Assembly (NCBI GenBank): GCA_002839185.1
Contig: PGXO01000005.1
Location: 232,786-296,785, forward strand
Length of the DNA: 64,000 bases
Source: Synergistetes bacterium HGW-Synergistetes-1
GTDB lineage: Bacteria > Synergistota > Synergistia > Synergistales > Synergistaceae
Reading direction: 5' to 3'
Notes under the pieces: model-generated
Seen by the model: only the letters and a program-made list of their open reading frames with translations
Databases searched by the model: none
Told to the model about the DNA's origin: nothing
Position numbers and translations under genes: made by a program
Shown: positions 8,061 to 16,068 of the stretch, piece after piece
Position numbering within the stretch: the stretch's first letter is position 1
Layout: each line of letters begins with the position of its first letter

Positions 8061-9161
8061 ATGAAATATATTGTAAAAACAACATCGTTGCTCAATAGTT
8101 CCAAATGGAAAAACTCCCACTCAAAAAAAGCACTGGTACTTATGAGCGGAGGGGTCGATTCAAGCGCTGCCGCTCTTTTGCTCATGAAGGAAAATTATTC
8201 CCTTGCCGGTATGACGATGGAGATAACTGAGAGCGAAGAAGCTCTTGCAACTGAATCTGCGGCCTCTGTGTGCAAAGAATTGTCCATTCCACACTTTTCA
8301 GTGAACATAAGTGAAGATTTCAAAAAAAATGTAATACTTCCTTTCTGCAGCTCATATAGCCAGGGACTGACACCCAACCCCTGCGCTGACTGTAATGAAA
8401 GGATAAAATTCGGCGTGCTCTGGGAGGCCGCAGAAGAGCTCTTTGGAAATGATTTTTCAGTTGCTACCGGCCATTACGCCAGGATCATCAAAAAAGATGA
8501 CAGACACTACCTGGCGGCAGGAGCAAATAAAGCAAAAGACCAGTCATATTTTTTAAGCGGGATCCCAGCGAAAAAGATGCAGAGGATACTTTTCCCGCTG
8601 GGGGACTTTAAGTCAAAAGAGGAGACCAGGGAGTTGGTAAGGACTTCAGGTCTGGCAGTATCCGAGCGCCCTGAAAGCATGGAAATATGCTTTGCAAATG
8701 AGGATGGATACCGGGCCATTATATGCCGCGATCAGCAGCCAGGACCAATAACAGACACTTCAGGAAAAGTTTTGGGAGAACATAAAGGGATAGGAGGATA
8801 CACTCTGGGGCAAAGGAAGGGGCTGGGCATCGCATCAAAGCATCCTCTTTTCGTTATATCGATAGTTCCGGAGACAAATACTGTTGTAGTAGCTTCAAGG
8901 GCAGAGGCTTTCCGATCAGAGGTCACAGCAGGGTCAGTCAACATACTGGCACCTGATTATCTGAGAGAAGGCCTTCCTTTACTTGGTAAGATACGATCCC
9001 AGGGAGACCCTATGCCGTGCCGCGTCCTCTCCGTAGATCATGCCTGCCTGACAGTTCGGTTTTCAGAGCCAATTTTTGCTCCGGCACCCGGTCAAAGGCT
9101 CGTCATCTATACTGATGAGGGATATGTTGCTGCCGGAGGAGTGATAAAAATCTCCCCGTGA
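8061..9161 (+). CDS. mnmA: tRNA-specific 2-thiouridylase MnmA
   Basis: 366 residues. MnmA thiolates U34 of tRNA Lys/Glu/Gln using persulfide sulfur and ATP. The PP-loop is SGGVDSS (residues about 29-35). The two redox/catalytic cysteines are in TPNPCADCNERIKFG and SMEICFANEDGY. GHYARI and KDQSYFLSG are the other conserved blocks, and the C-terminus (GGYTLGQRKGLGIA...RLVIYTDEGYVAAGG) is the tRNA-binding/beta-barrel part. The ATG 8061 start lacks a clear ribosome-binding site and adds about 20 residues relative to most family members; a TTG at 8088 is possible. It is monocistronic or the first gene of a group that includes yedF and a cysteine desulfurase about 2 kb downstream. Confidence 0.97.
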   Translation: MKYIVKTTSLLNSSKWKNSHSKKALVLMSGGVDSSAAALLLMKENYSLAGMTMEITESEEALATESAASVCKELSIPHFSVNISEDFKKNVILPFCSSYSQGLTPNPCADCNERIKFGVLWEAAEELFGNDFSVATGHYARIIKKDDRHYLAAGANKAKDQSYFLSGIPAKKMQRILFPLGDFKSKEETRELVRTSGLAVSERPESMEICFANEDGYRAIICRDQQPGPITDTSGKVLGEHKGIGGYTLGQRKGLGIASKHPLFVISIVPETNTVVVASRAEAFRSEVTAGSVNILAPDYLREGLPLLGKIRSQGDPMPCRVLSVDHACLTVRFSEPIFAPAPGQRLVIYTDEGYVAAGGVIKISP

Positions 9162-9378
9162 TCAATGAGAACGCACAGATGTTTCAATCATCCAGACCGA
9201 ATAAAACACAATACGCAAACACGTTCCATCAACAATGAAATTTTTCCCATAATAAATTTGCACAGATATTTCTATTCCAATGTTTATTTTCGTCTATCTA
9301 TTATTCAAAACCTGATTTATCATAGTAGCGTCATCTGTTACAATATCAACAATTCAAGTCACCTATGGGGGGTTGCTC

Positions 9379-11049
9379 ATGACACTGCGCAGAAAGACTC
9401 AGATCGCATTAGGGATCACATTGCTCCTCATACTTCTTATGCTAGACCTTACTTTTACTAATTTCCTAAGACGATCTGCCGAACAGACAGACAGGGAAAG
9501 GATCACACTAAACCTATCAAGGGCTGTAGTATCGATCAACGCTGAGGCAAAGACCCTATCCGCCATAGCCGCAAATTGGGCGCATTCTGATGCGACCTGG
9601 GACTACATGAACGGACGCAACGCCAATTACGCCGCTGAGACCCTCAACAGAGATGCTCTGACTGAGATCGGGATATCTTCAATGATATTCATTGACAGCG
9701 GGAACATGGTGCGCCTCTTCAAGGACTTCAGCTCAGATGATGAACCATCCTCCCCTGAGAGTGAATTCGTTGCAATATTCGACGACCCCAGGAACCAGTA
9801 TCTTTTGGACTATACGGGACCTACAGGTACAAGCGGGATAGTTCTAAAGGAAAACCAGCCGGTACTTTTCACAGTAAAACCGATCCTTACATCCGACATT
9901 CAGGGACCTCCTGCAGGCAACCTTATAGTCACTCGGACCATCAGCCCAAAACTTATAGCAAATATTTCGAGGAACCTCCACTTTAATTTTGCCATAGAAC
10001 CAACGACAGAAAACGAAAAGCAGAATTCTGATAAACTTCCGCTGGTCCTGATCGAGGATGCTGAGAAGAACGCGACAACGATATCCGCAAGGATGCTCGT
10101 AAAAGATCACAGCGGCACCCCCTCCTTCTGGGTCAGGGGAATAGACAAAAAGGAAGACATTGCAGCTGCTGAAAAAAAGATCCAATTTCTTTTTCTGATA
10201 TTTGGAGTCATTGCTGTATTGCTTTCCTTCCTTTATGACTTTTTCTTCAAACATGCGTTTTCAAACAGAATGAAGAGACTCCAAAGAGAGGTCGAAGCGA
10301 TAAGAGACGAAAAGGGACATAAAGGCATAGTTACAGTTGATTCTAAAAAAGACGAGATCAACAGCCTGCAGAGAACTTTGAGCGATGTCATGGCTTACCA
10401 CGATTTCAAGCAGGAACATAAAAGTAAGATGGACAGCATCAGCCTGATGGTTTACGAACGTTTCGCTCAGGCAGGAAACCGCCTTTGCTACAAGACTCTT
10501 GAGGACATCGCGACTGCCTTCTCCCCCGGCGATGAAAAATTCAGGAACTCGCTCCCCCGTTCAGCAAAAATGACAGTAACGTTCTGCGATAAGCTTAAGC
10601 TGCCGGATGAAGAAAAATTCTATGCGTATCTTGGAGCCCTTTTCAGCAGAATAGGACTTCTTGGCATACCCTTTTCGGTACGCAACAAAACTACCGAACT
10701 CTCTCCCGTCGAACTGAGGGAGTATCACAAGTACCCTATATTATCCAAGGATTTCCTTGAGTCAGTGGAGTTGCTCCGCCCTGCTACGCAAATCCCGCAC
10801 TGCTGGAACGAAAAATGGGATGGCACAGGATTCCCAAAGGGGCTAAGCGGAAGCGCAATTCCTTTGACAGCACGCATCTTTGCTATCGTTGACACATGGA
10901 ATGAGATGACCAGGCCATGGCTTGGAAGAAAGCTTCCGACTCAGGAAGAGGTAGAACTGAAACTCCGTGAAATGGCGGGAACAAAATTCGACCCCTATCT
11001 CACAGAACAGTTTATACAATTACTGCATGATGAGAGGAAAACTATCTGA
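9379..11049 (+). CDS. CHASE4-like sensor with degenerate HD-GYP domain
   Basis: 556 residues. Layout: TM helix at about 9-28; an extracytoplasmic CHASE4-like sensor (LSAIAANWAHSDATWDYMNGR motif and the DSGNMVRLFKDF segment); second TM at about 270-292; a coiled/charged linker (EVEAIRDEKGHKGIVTVDSK); then a C-terminal HD-GYP-like region. In this region the metal-binding HD of HDxGK is replaced (LGALFSRIGLLGIP), and the GYP is GFP within EKWDGTGFPKGLSG. The following RIFAIVDTWNEMTRP is family-typical. Without the HD dyad it is unlikely to hydrolyse c-di-GMP and may bind it or act structurally. ATG 9379 is preceded by GGGGGG at 6 nt; TTG 9373 is the alternative. A 1-nt gap to yedF suggests one transcript. 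Confidence 0.8.
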   Translation: MTLRRKTQIALGITLLLILLMLDLTFTNFLRRSAEQTDRERITLNLSRAVVSINAEAKTLSAIAANWAHSDATWDYMNGRNANYAAETLNRDALTEIGISSMIFIDSGNMVRLFKDFSSDDEPSSPESEFVAIFDDPRNQYLLDYTGPTGTSGIVLKENQPVLFTVKPILTSDIQGPPAGNLIVTRTISPKLIANISRNLHFNFAIEPTTENEKQNSDKLPLVLIEDAEKNATTISARMLVKDHSGTPSFWVRGIDKKEDIAAAEKKIQFLFLIFGVIAVLLSFLYDFFFKHAFSNRMKRLQREVEAIRDEKGHKGIVTVDSKKDEINSLQRTLSDVMAYHDFKQEHKSKMDSISLMVYERFAQAGNRLCYKTLEDIATAFSPGDEKFRNSLPRSAKMTVTFCDKLKLPDEEKFYAYLGALFSRIGLLGIPFSVRNKTTELSPVELREYHKYPILSKDFLESVELLRPATQIPHCWNEKWDGTGFPKGLSGSAIPLTARIFAIVDTWNEMTRPWLGRKLPTQEEVELKLREMAGTKFDPYLTEQFIQLLHDERKTI

Positions 11050-11050
11050 A

Positions 11051-11629
11051 ATGAATATCGTTGACGCAAGAGGGCAGGATTGTCCCAAACCTGTAATATT
11101 AACAAAAGAGACTGTTGAAAAGGGATGCAGGTCTTTTGTCGTTTGGGTCGACAACGAAGTCGCAGCATCAAATGTTCAAAGATTTCTTGAAAGCAAAGGA
11201 TTCATGGTTAAAAAAGAGTACGGCGAAGAATCCATCGTACTTGAAGCTAAAATTGAGTCCAAAGAGGGCGAATCAACTCCTCAAAAAAAAGGGTCAATAG
11301 GCATTATGTTCACTTCTGACAAAATTGGGGCCGAATCGGGAGGACTCGGAGACGTCCTTATGAAATCCTGTCTCGGCACCTTGGTGCAGAGTGAAAAAGC
11401 CCCCTCTGTCATTGCTTTGATGAACAGCGCCGTGAAGATGGCTTTAAGCGGATCCTCCTGCCACGACTATCTTTGCGAACTAAGGGACCGTGGGACCCTT
11501 ATTCTGGTCTGCGGGACATGCACGAAACACTTTGGGATCACTGAGGCTGTTTCGGTGGGGGTGATCTCAAACATGTTTGAGATCACAGAGGCAGTTTTCG
11601 GTACATCAAAACCTGTAGTGATAGGCTGA
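11051..11629 (+). CDS. yedF: Selenium-metabolism protein YedF (TusA domain + DsrE-like domain)
   Basis: 192 residues. Residues 1-72 form a TusA/SirA fold with the CPKP motif (VDARGQDCPKPVIL) that carries a persulfide or perselenide. Residues about 85-192 form the DsrE/F-like domain (GSIGIMFTSDKIGAESGGLG; LILVCGTCTKHFGI with a Cys-x-x-Cys pair). This two-domain arrangement is the one described for YedF in selenium-using organisms, where it is linked to selenium delivery. Here it is followed 2 nt later by a cysteine desulfurase, a plausible S/Se donor. Start ATG 11051 puts the TusA motif at the usual distance from the N-terminus. Confidence 0.93.
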   Translation: MNIVDARGQDCPKPVILTKETVEKGCRSFVVWVDNEVAASNVQRFLESKGFMVKKEYGEESIVLEAKIESKEGESTPQKKGSIGIMFTSDKIGAESGGLGDVLMKSCLGTLVQSEKAPSVIALMNSAVKMALSGSSCHDYLCELRDRGTLILVCGTCTKHFGITEAVSVGVISNMFEITEAVFGTSKPVVIG

Positions 11630-11631
11630 TC

Positions 11632-12792
11632 ATGTCAATATATCTTAATAATGCCGCAACCACCTGGCCAAAGCCCCCGTGTGTACCTGATGCTATTTAT
11701 GACTTCATAGCAAACAGGGGAGCAAATGTAGCCAGGGGTTCGGCTTCCATGAGGGACATCCAGAGCCTTGACAATGTCTTTACATGCAGGCAGAAACTGG
11801 CGGAACTGTTCGGCGGTTATCAGAAATGCGACCCGAGGTTCATAACCCTCACTTCCAACGTAACGGAATCAATAAATATGATCATCAAGGGCTTCCTTAA
11901 ACCAGGTATGAGAGCTGTGACCTCCTCTATGGAACACAATTCCGTACTCAGGCCTCTGAGAAGAGCCGAAAATGAGGGTGTCGCACTTGATATCATACAG
12001 TGCAGCCTGAAAGGATATCTGGACCCGGCACTGCTGAAAAAAAACCTTTCCGGGGGCGCGGACATCGCGATAATAAACCACTGCAGCAATGTCAGCGGAT
12101 CCCTCCAGAATATTCAGGACATTGCCGAAGTGTGCAGGGCATCAAATGTCCCGCTCGTGGTCGATTGTGCCCAGACAGCTGGGATAATTGGGATCAGCGC
12201 GCAGGCTCTCGGAGCCGCAGCTCTATGCTTCACAGGACATAAGGGACTCTTCGGCCCGCAAGGTACAGGAGGTATCGTCTGGGATCCGGAGTTCGCAAAG
12301 ATATGTTCTCCCCTTTTTGAAGGAGGAACAGGAAGCATTTCTCATGAGGAGTTCCAGCCCTCACAGATGCCTGACAAGTTCGAGGCAGGGACACCAAACC
12401 TGCCTGGCATAGCCGGACTGCTTGCATCTTTAGAGTGGATAGAAAATGAAGGGATAGGCAAAATAAGGAAACATGAGGATCGTTTGGGCAAAATGCTTGA
12501 AGAGGGACTAATGAAAATAAACGGACTCAGAATAATCGGTCCCGGATCTGACGACCCAAGGCTTCCGGTTTATTCCGTAAACATAAGGGGAATGGACAAC
12601 GCAAAACTTGCCCGTGACCTTTCCGACATCTACGGGATCGAGACACGACCGGGACTTCACTGCGCTCCTCTTGCACACAGAACGTTAGGGACGTTCCCTG
12701 AAGGAGCACTTAGGATATCCCCCGGCTATTTCAACACAGCAGACGACATCGATCTTGCTGTCAGTGCACTCACGGAGCTTGCAAAGAATTAA
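11632..12792 (+). CDS. Cysteine desulfurase family protein (class V aminotransferase fold)
   Basis: 386-residue PLP enzyme. The N-terminal YLNNAATTWPKPPCV is characteristic of the cysteine-desulfurase subfamily often linked to yedF. Others: TSNVTESINMIIKG, MEHNSVLRPL (substrate-side His), VVDCAQTAGI, the PLP lysine in FTGHKGLFGPQGTGG, and a C-terminal Cys in ETRPGLHCAPLAHRTLGT that would carry the persulfide. It removes sulfur (or selenium from selenocysteine) and hands it to an acceptor. The 2-nt gap after yedF makes YedF the obvious acceptor. The alternative reading as a selenocysteine lyase cannot be excluded from sequence. Confidence 0.93.
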   Translation: MSIYLNNAATTWPKPPCVPDAIYDFIANRGANVARGSASMRDIQSLDNVFTCRQKLAELFGGYQKCDPRFITLTSNVTESINMIIKGFLKPGMRAVTSSMEHNSVLRPLRRAENEGVALDIIQCSLKGYLDPALLKKNLSGGADIAIINHCSNVSGSLQNIQDIAEVCRASNVPLVVDCAQTAGIIGISAQALGAAALCFTGHKGLFGPQGTGGIVWDPEFAKICSPLFEGGTGSISHEEFQPSQMPDKFEAGTPNLPGIAGLLASLEWIENEGIGKIRKHEDRLGKMLEEGLMKINGLRIIGPGSDDPRLPVYSVNIRGMDNAKLARDLSDIYGIETRPGLHCAPLAHRTLGTFPEGALRISPGYFNTADDIDLAVSALTELAKN

Positions 12793-12817
12793 AGGTTCTC
12801 GCGGAATATTTTTTAGA

Positions 12818-13102
12818 TCAGCCTGATATGAATCCTTTTTCAATGAGTATCTGACGGGACTCTGCATCGGCGGGACGGAAACCTTTACTCAGGAGATCCC
12901 TTATATATGTCCCGTTATACGTAAAGCAGAAAATCATATTTGCCAGCCATAAAGTGAGAACGCTTGCAACAAACATTATCACTGCCCACTTTGCATCGCC
13001 CCTGAATATCGGAACACAAAAACCAAAAAAGAAGACTGTCCAGCTGAAACCGACCTTAGCTGTGCGAAGCTGGCCTGACTGGTCCTCAAGCCTAATTATC
13101 AT
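12818..13102 (-). CDS. Small membrane protein, HrgC/DUF2628-like
   Basis: 94 residues. A soluble charged start (RLEDQSGQLRTAKVGFSW) leads into two hydrophobic stretches: TVFFFGFCVPIFRGDAKW, reminiscent of the F-W-x-x-FFG...FRGD/K-W motif of HrgC/DUF2628 inner-membrane proteins, and AVIMFVASVLTLWLANMIFCF. An amphipathic tail ends in KGFRPADAESRQILIEKGF, a motif also found in that group. It overlaps the end of the next upstream minus-strand gene by 11 nt, so the two are an operon. Function unknown. Confidence 0.7.
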   Translation of the reverse strand: MIIRLEDQSGQLRTAKVGFSWTVFFFGFCVPIFRGDAKWAVIMFVASVLTLWLANMIFCFTYNGTYIRDLLSKGFRPADAESRQILIEKGFISG

Positions 13103-13328
13103 TTTTGGGCCCTTCTATTCTCTCTTCTTGCTCCAGGGCCATTATTGCAGCCTTTGATGTACCCAGCCATGTAATGCCTATAAAGCAGGCCATCACCGGA
13201 AGTGAGACATATTTGAATTCAATGCCGCCCTTCATGTAGACGGCAAAAAATAGAATGAGCAGGACAACAGATGAAGCAAGGAATACTTTTGAGATCTTGT
13301 TGATCAATCTGGCTGCACGAAGTGTCAT
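13092..13328 (-). CDS. Small two-helix membrane protein, function unknown
   Basis: 78 residues starting at ATG 13328, which follows GGGTGG at about 6 nt; an in-frame start 16 codons upstream lacks this. Two predicted TM helices (VFLASSVVLLILFFAVYM and YVSLPVMACFIGITWLG) are followed by an acidic tail (ALEQEERIEGPKNDN). Overlaps the next gene by 11 nt. Divergent from lemA. I do not recognise the family. Confidence 0.65.
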   Translation of the reverse strand: MTLRAARLINKISKVFLASSVVLLILFFAVYMKGGIEFKYVSLPVMACFIGITWLGTSKAAIMALEQEERIEGPKNDN

Positions 13329-13436
13329 AATATCCACCCTTTGAGAAATATAAGGAACACTGATAAATAATACCACAGGGCTGCTATAAAAAAGGTATAA
13401 TTTGCATGGATCAAAATAACAGGAGGGGGATTAACA

Positions 13437-13985
13437 ATGATGATGTATTTACTGGCAGCAGCTGCAGTTATAGGTTTATGGCTAATGACCACGTACAACG
13501 GCCTCGTAAAGCTTCGCAACCTGATGCAGGAAGGGTGGAGCGGCATAGACGTACAGCTGAAAAGGCGTTCCGACCTGATACCCAATCTCGTTGAGACAGT
13601 CAAGGGTTATGCTTCTCACGAGAAGGAGACACTTCAGGGGGTAACTAACGCCCGTGCCGCTGTAATGCAGGCGGGAAACGATCCTGAAGCAAGGCTGCAG
13701 GCTGAAAACGCCCTGACTGGAACACTGAGGACTCTCTTTGCTGTAGCAGAAAACTATCCGGAGCTTAAGGCGAATACGAATTTTCTTGATCTTCAGCAAC
13801 AGCTGGGAACGATCGAAAATGAGATACAGATGTCCAGACGTTACTACAACGGAACTGCAAGAAACCTTAATACTGCCATCCAGCGTTTTCCTGCTGTTTT
13901 GATTGCAAGACAGTTCGGTTTTAAAGAAGCTCCATTCTTTGAGGCGGAGGAAGAGGCGAGAGATAACCCGAAGGTTTCATTTTAA
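13437..13985 (+). CDS. LemA family protein
   Basis: 182 residues. N-terminal TM helix (YLLAAAAVIGLWLMTTYNGL) is followed by the LemA helical-bundle signature VKLRNLMQEGWSGIDVQLKRRSDLIPNLVETVKGYASHEK, shown here in shortened form: the DVQLKRRSDLIPNLVETVKGY core is diagnostic. The N-terminus is likely outside and the bundle cytoplasmic or periplasmic depending on orientation, which is unsettled for the family. Strong AGGAGGGG 8 nt before ATG 13437. Followed 33 nt later by a DUF2207 membrane protein, the usual partner. A TATAAT at 13396-13401 is a likely -10 box. Confidence 0.95.
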   Translation: MMMYLLAAAAVIGLWLMTTYNGLVKLRNLMQEGWSGIDVQLKRRSDLIPNLVETVKGYASHEKETLQGVTNARAAVMQAGNDPEARLQAENALTGTLRTLFAVAENYPELKANTNFLDLQQQLGTIENEIQMSRRYYNGTARNLNTAIQRFPAVLIARQFGFKEAPFFEAEEEARDNPKVSF

Positions 13986-14018
13986 ACAGCATTTTGTGAT
14001 ACTTAGGGGAGGGAAAAT

Positions 14019-15932
14019 ATGAGAAACGGGACAAACTATCTTTTAAAAATAACTGTACTGTTATGCGCAGCTGTTTTTGTTATATTATCAGGAGCTAAGT
14101 TGACTGAAGCAAGGGAAGCTTTCAACAGGTTCAACGCTGACATAATAATAAATGAGAACAGCTCGATCGAAGTGACGGAAGAAATCTTGGTCAACGTAGA
14201 GAATATCGAGATCAACAGAGGCATAATTCGATCGCTTCCTGTGGAATACAGGGACGAAAAAGGCAATTCAACAGAACTCGGATTAGAGATAAGAGATATA
14301 ACGCTGGACGGACAGGATATCCCCTGGAGTTCAGTGAGGTCAGGCATAAATGTCGATGTAAAGATCGGTGACCCGGATAAGATCATATCCAGGGGACTCC
14401 ATACCTTTCTGATAAGATACCGGGTCGAAAGGCACATAGGATTTTTTGAGGACCACGATGAACTTTACTGGAACGTAACAGGAAAAGATTTTTCTTTTCC
14501 TGTGCTTGAAGCATCATGCAGAGTCGCGCTTCCGGGAAAGAGTTTCGGAGAGGGATTCAACACGATAGAGTGGTATGTGGGCCAGTATGGGACAAAGGGA
14601 GATAACAGCAGAGCGCGCCAGGATTCAGGAAGAGTTTTCACAGTCGGGACACTTCAGCCGGGAGAGGTTTTTACTGTAGTCTACACCTGGCCAAAAGGAC
14701 TGGTCACACCGCCGCCTCCTCCTGCGAGAGACAACGAAAAAGCTCAGGGAGGGATCGCGGCAGCAACTTTCGCGTTGATCTCCGGATGGTTCTGGTTCGC
14801 CTGGAAAAAGTGGGGCAAAGATCCGGATAAAAAGACAGTGATTCCGCTTTTCTACGCACCCGATGGTACATCACCTGCATTTCTGAGGTACGTAAGGGAT
14901 ATGCGGCTCGATCAGACAGGCTTTACTGCTGCAATAATCGGACTGGCTGTTAAGGGCGCCATTAAGATCCTGGAAGTTGAAGGAAAAGAAACCTTCTTTG
15001 GAAAGGGCAAGGAGCACTTTGTGCTATATGAAAAAGATACGGAACCGGAAAAACTTCAGCCAGAAGAAGAGGCCCTTATGATGCAGCTTTTTCCGGGAAG
15101 CATAGACAGCGTGGCTCTGGTACAAGATAACGGAGACATAATTTCAGGTGCGATGAGAAGCCTGGCAAGGAATCTCAGAAACGCAAACTCCGCCATCTTT
15201 ACCAGAAACACTGATAAGATGATCCCAGGCCTTGCTTTGTATGGAATTGGAACAGCAGCAAGCTATCCATTCAGCGGGGAATATCCCTTAAACACTCTCA
15301 TGGCCGGAGTTTGCGGACTGCTCATAATTGCACTGGGAATGAGGCTGAGCAAAGCTGCAAATACCGGAGGCCAGAACATAAGACAGTTCCTTGGAAGGGC
15401 TTTTCCTGCCCTTGCGGTGGGTCTAGTAGGAGCTATAGCACTCGGGGGAGAGGGGCTGTCTCCCTTTACATTTGTGTTTTTCGTCGCTTCAGCAGCCGTC
15501 ATTGCTGTGATGCGGCCTCTTATGGTCTCAAGGACCGCAAAGGGCAGCAGTATTTTGAGCGACGCGGAGGGTCTTAAGCTCTATATGGACACAGCAGAAA
15601 AAGAGCGGCTTGAAATGTTCAACCCACCGGAAGAGACCCCTGAGCTCTTTGAAAAACTTCTTCCTTATGCGCTTGCACTTGATGTTGCAAAAACGTGGGG
15701 CAACAGGTTTGAGAGCGTTTTGACAAAAGCCGGTTATAAGCCCGAATGGTATTCGGGACCTTCACCATATTTGTTCCTGAATGGTTCAGGCCTGTATAAT
15801 TTCTCATCAAGCCTTGGCAGCAGCCTGGGACAAAGCATGGCTCCGCAGTCTGCCCCCGGGACATCCTCAGGAATGGGAGGCGGCGGTTTTGCCGGAGGCG
15901 GAGGTGGAGGCGGCGGCGCAAAGGGCTGGTAA
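14019..15932 (+). CDS. DUF2207 (YciQ-like) membrane protein
   Basis: 637 residues. Signal peptide/TM at about 9-30 (ITVLLCAAVFVILSGAKL); an extracytoplasmic beta-rich DUF2207 domain (FNADIIINENSSIEVTEEIL; INRGIIRSLPVEY; ELYWNVTGKDFSFPV); a TM at about 245-262; a cytoplasmic region (FYAPDGTSPAFLRYVRDM, typical of the family); four further hydrophobic helices at about 400-500; and a Gly-rich tail GGGGFAGGGGGGGGAKGW. Function of the family is unknown. Forms a LemA-DUF2207 unit closed by a terminator. Confidence 0.93.
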   Translation: MRNGTNYLLKITVLLCAAVFVILSGAKLTEAREAFNRFNADIIINENSSIEVTEEILVNVENIEINRGIIRSLPVEYRDEKGNSTELGLEIRDITLDGQDIPWSSVRSGINVDVKIGDPDKIISRGLHTFLIRYRVERHIGFFEDHDELYWNVTGKDFSFPVLEASCRVALPGKSFGEGFNTIEWYVGQYGTKGDNSRARQDSGRVFTVGTLQPGEVFTVVYTWPKGLVTPPPPPARDNEKAQGGIAAATFALISGWFWFAWKKWGKDPDKKTVIPLFYAPDGTSPAFLRYVRDMRLDQTGFTAAIIGLAVKGAIKILEVEGKETFFGKGKEHFVLYEKDTEPEKLQPEEEALMMQLFPGSIDSVALVQDNGDIISGAMRSLARNLRNANSAIFTRNTDKMIPGLALYGIGTAASYPFSGEYPLNTLMAGVCGLLIIALGMRLSKAANTGGQNIRQFLGRAFPALAVGLVGAIALGGEGLSPFTFVFFVASAAVIAVMRPLMVSRTAKGSSILSDAEGLKLYMDTAEKERLEMFNPPEETPELFEKLLPYALALDVAKTWGNRFESVLTKAGYKPEWYSGPSPYLFLNGSGLYNFSSSLGSSLGQSMAPQSAPGTSSGMGGGGFAGGGGGGGGAKGW

Positions 15933-15998
15933 TTTTAAGCTCTCAGTTCCCGACAGATCTCCCTGACAGCAGAATATTCATCAGTTTTTTGGTAAATT

Positions 15999-16043
15999 AA
16001 AGAGGTGCTTTTTGAAACACAATGTTTCAAAAAACACCTCTTT
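15999..16043. terminator. Rho-independent terminator (likely bidirectional)
   Basis: 21-bp inverted repeat (15999-16019 with 16023-16043) with one mismatch and a 3-nt loop, flanked by T-rich sequence on the plus side (CACCTCTTTT). It lies between the convergent DUF2207 and GH18 genes. Confidence 0.85.
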
Positions 16044-16068
16044 TCATTGACCTACCCTGATAAGTTTC

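Noticed and set aside
9165..9461. 98-codon plus-strand frame between mnmA and the CHASE4 gene
   Set aside because: Asn/His/Tyr-rich sequence with no ribosome-binding site, overlapping the start of a well-supported gene.
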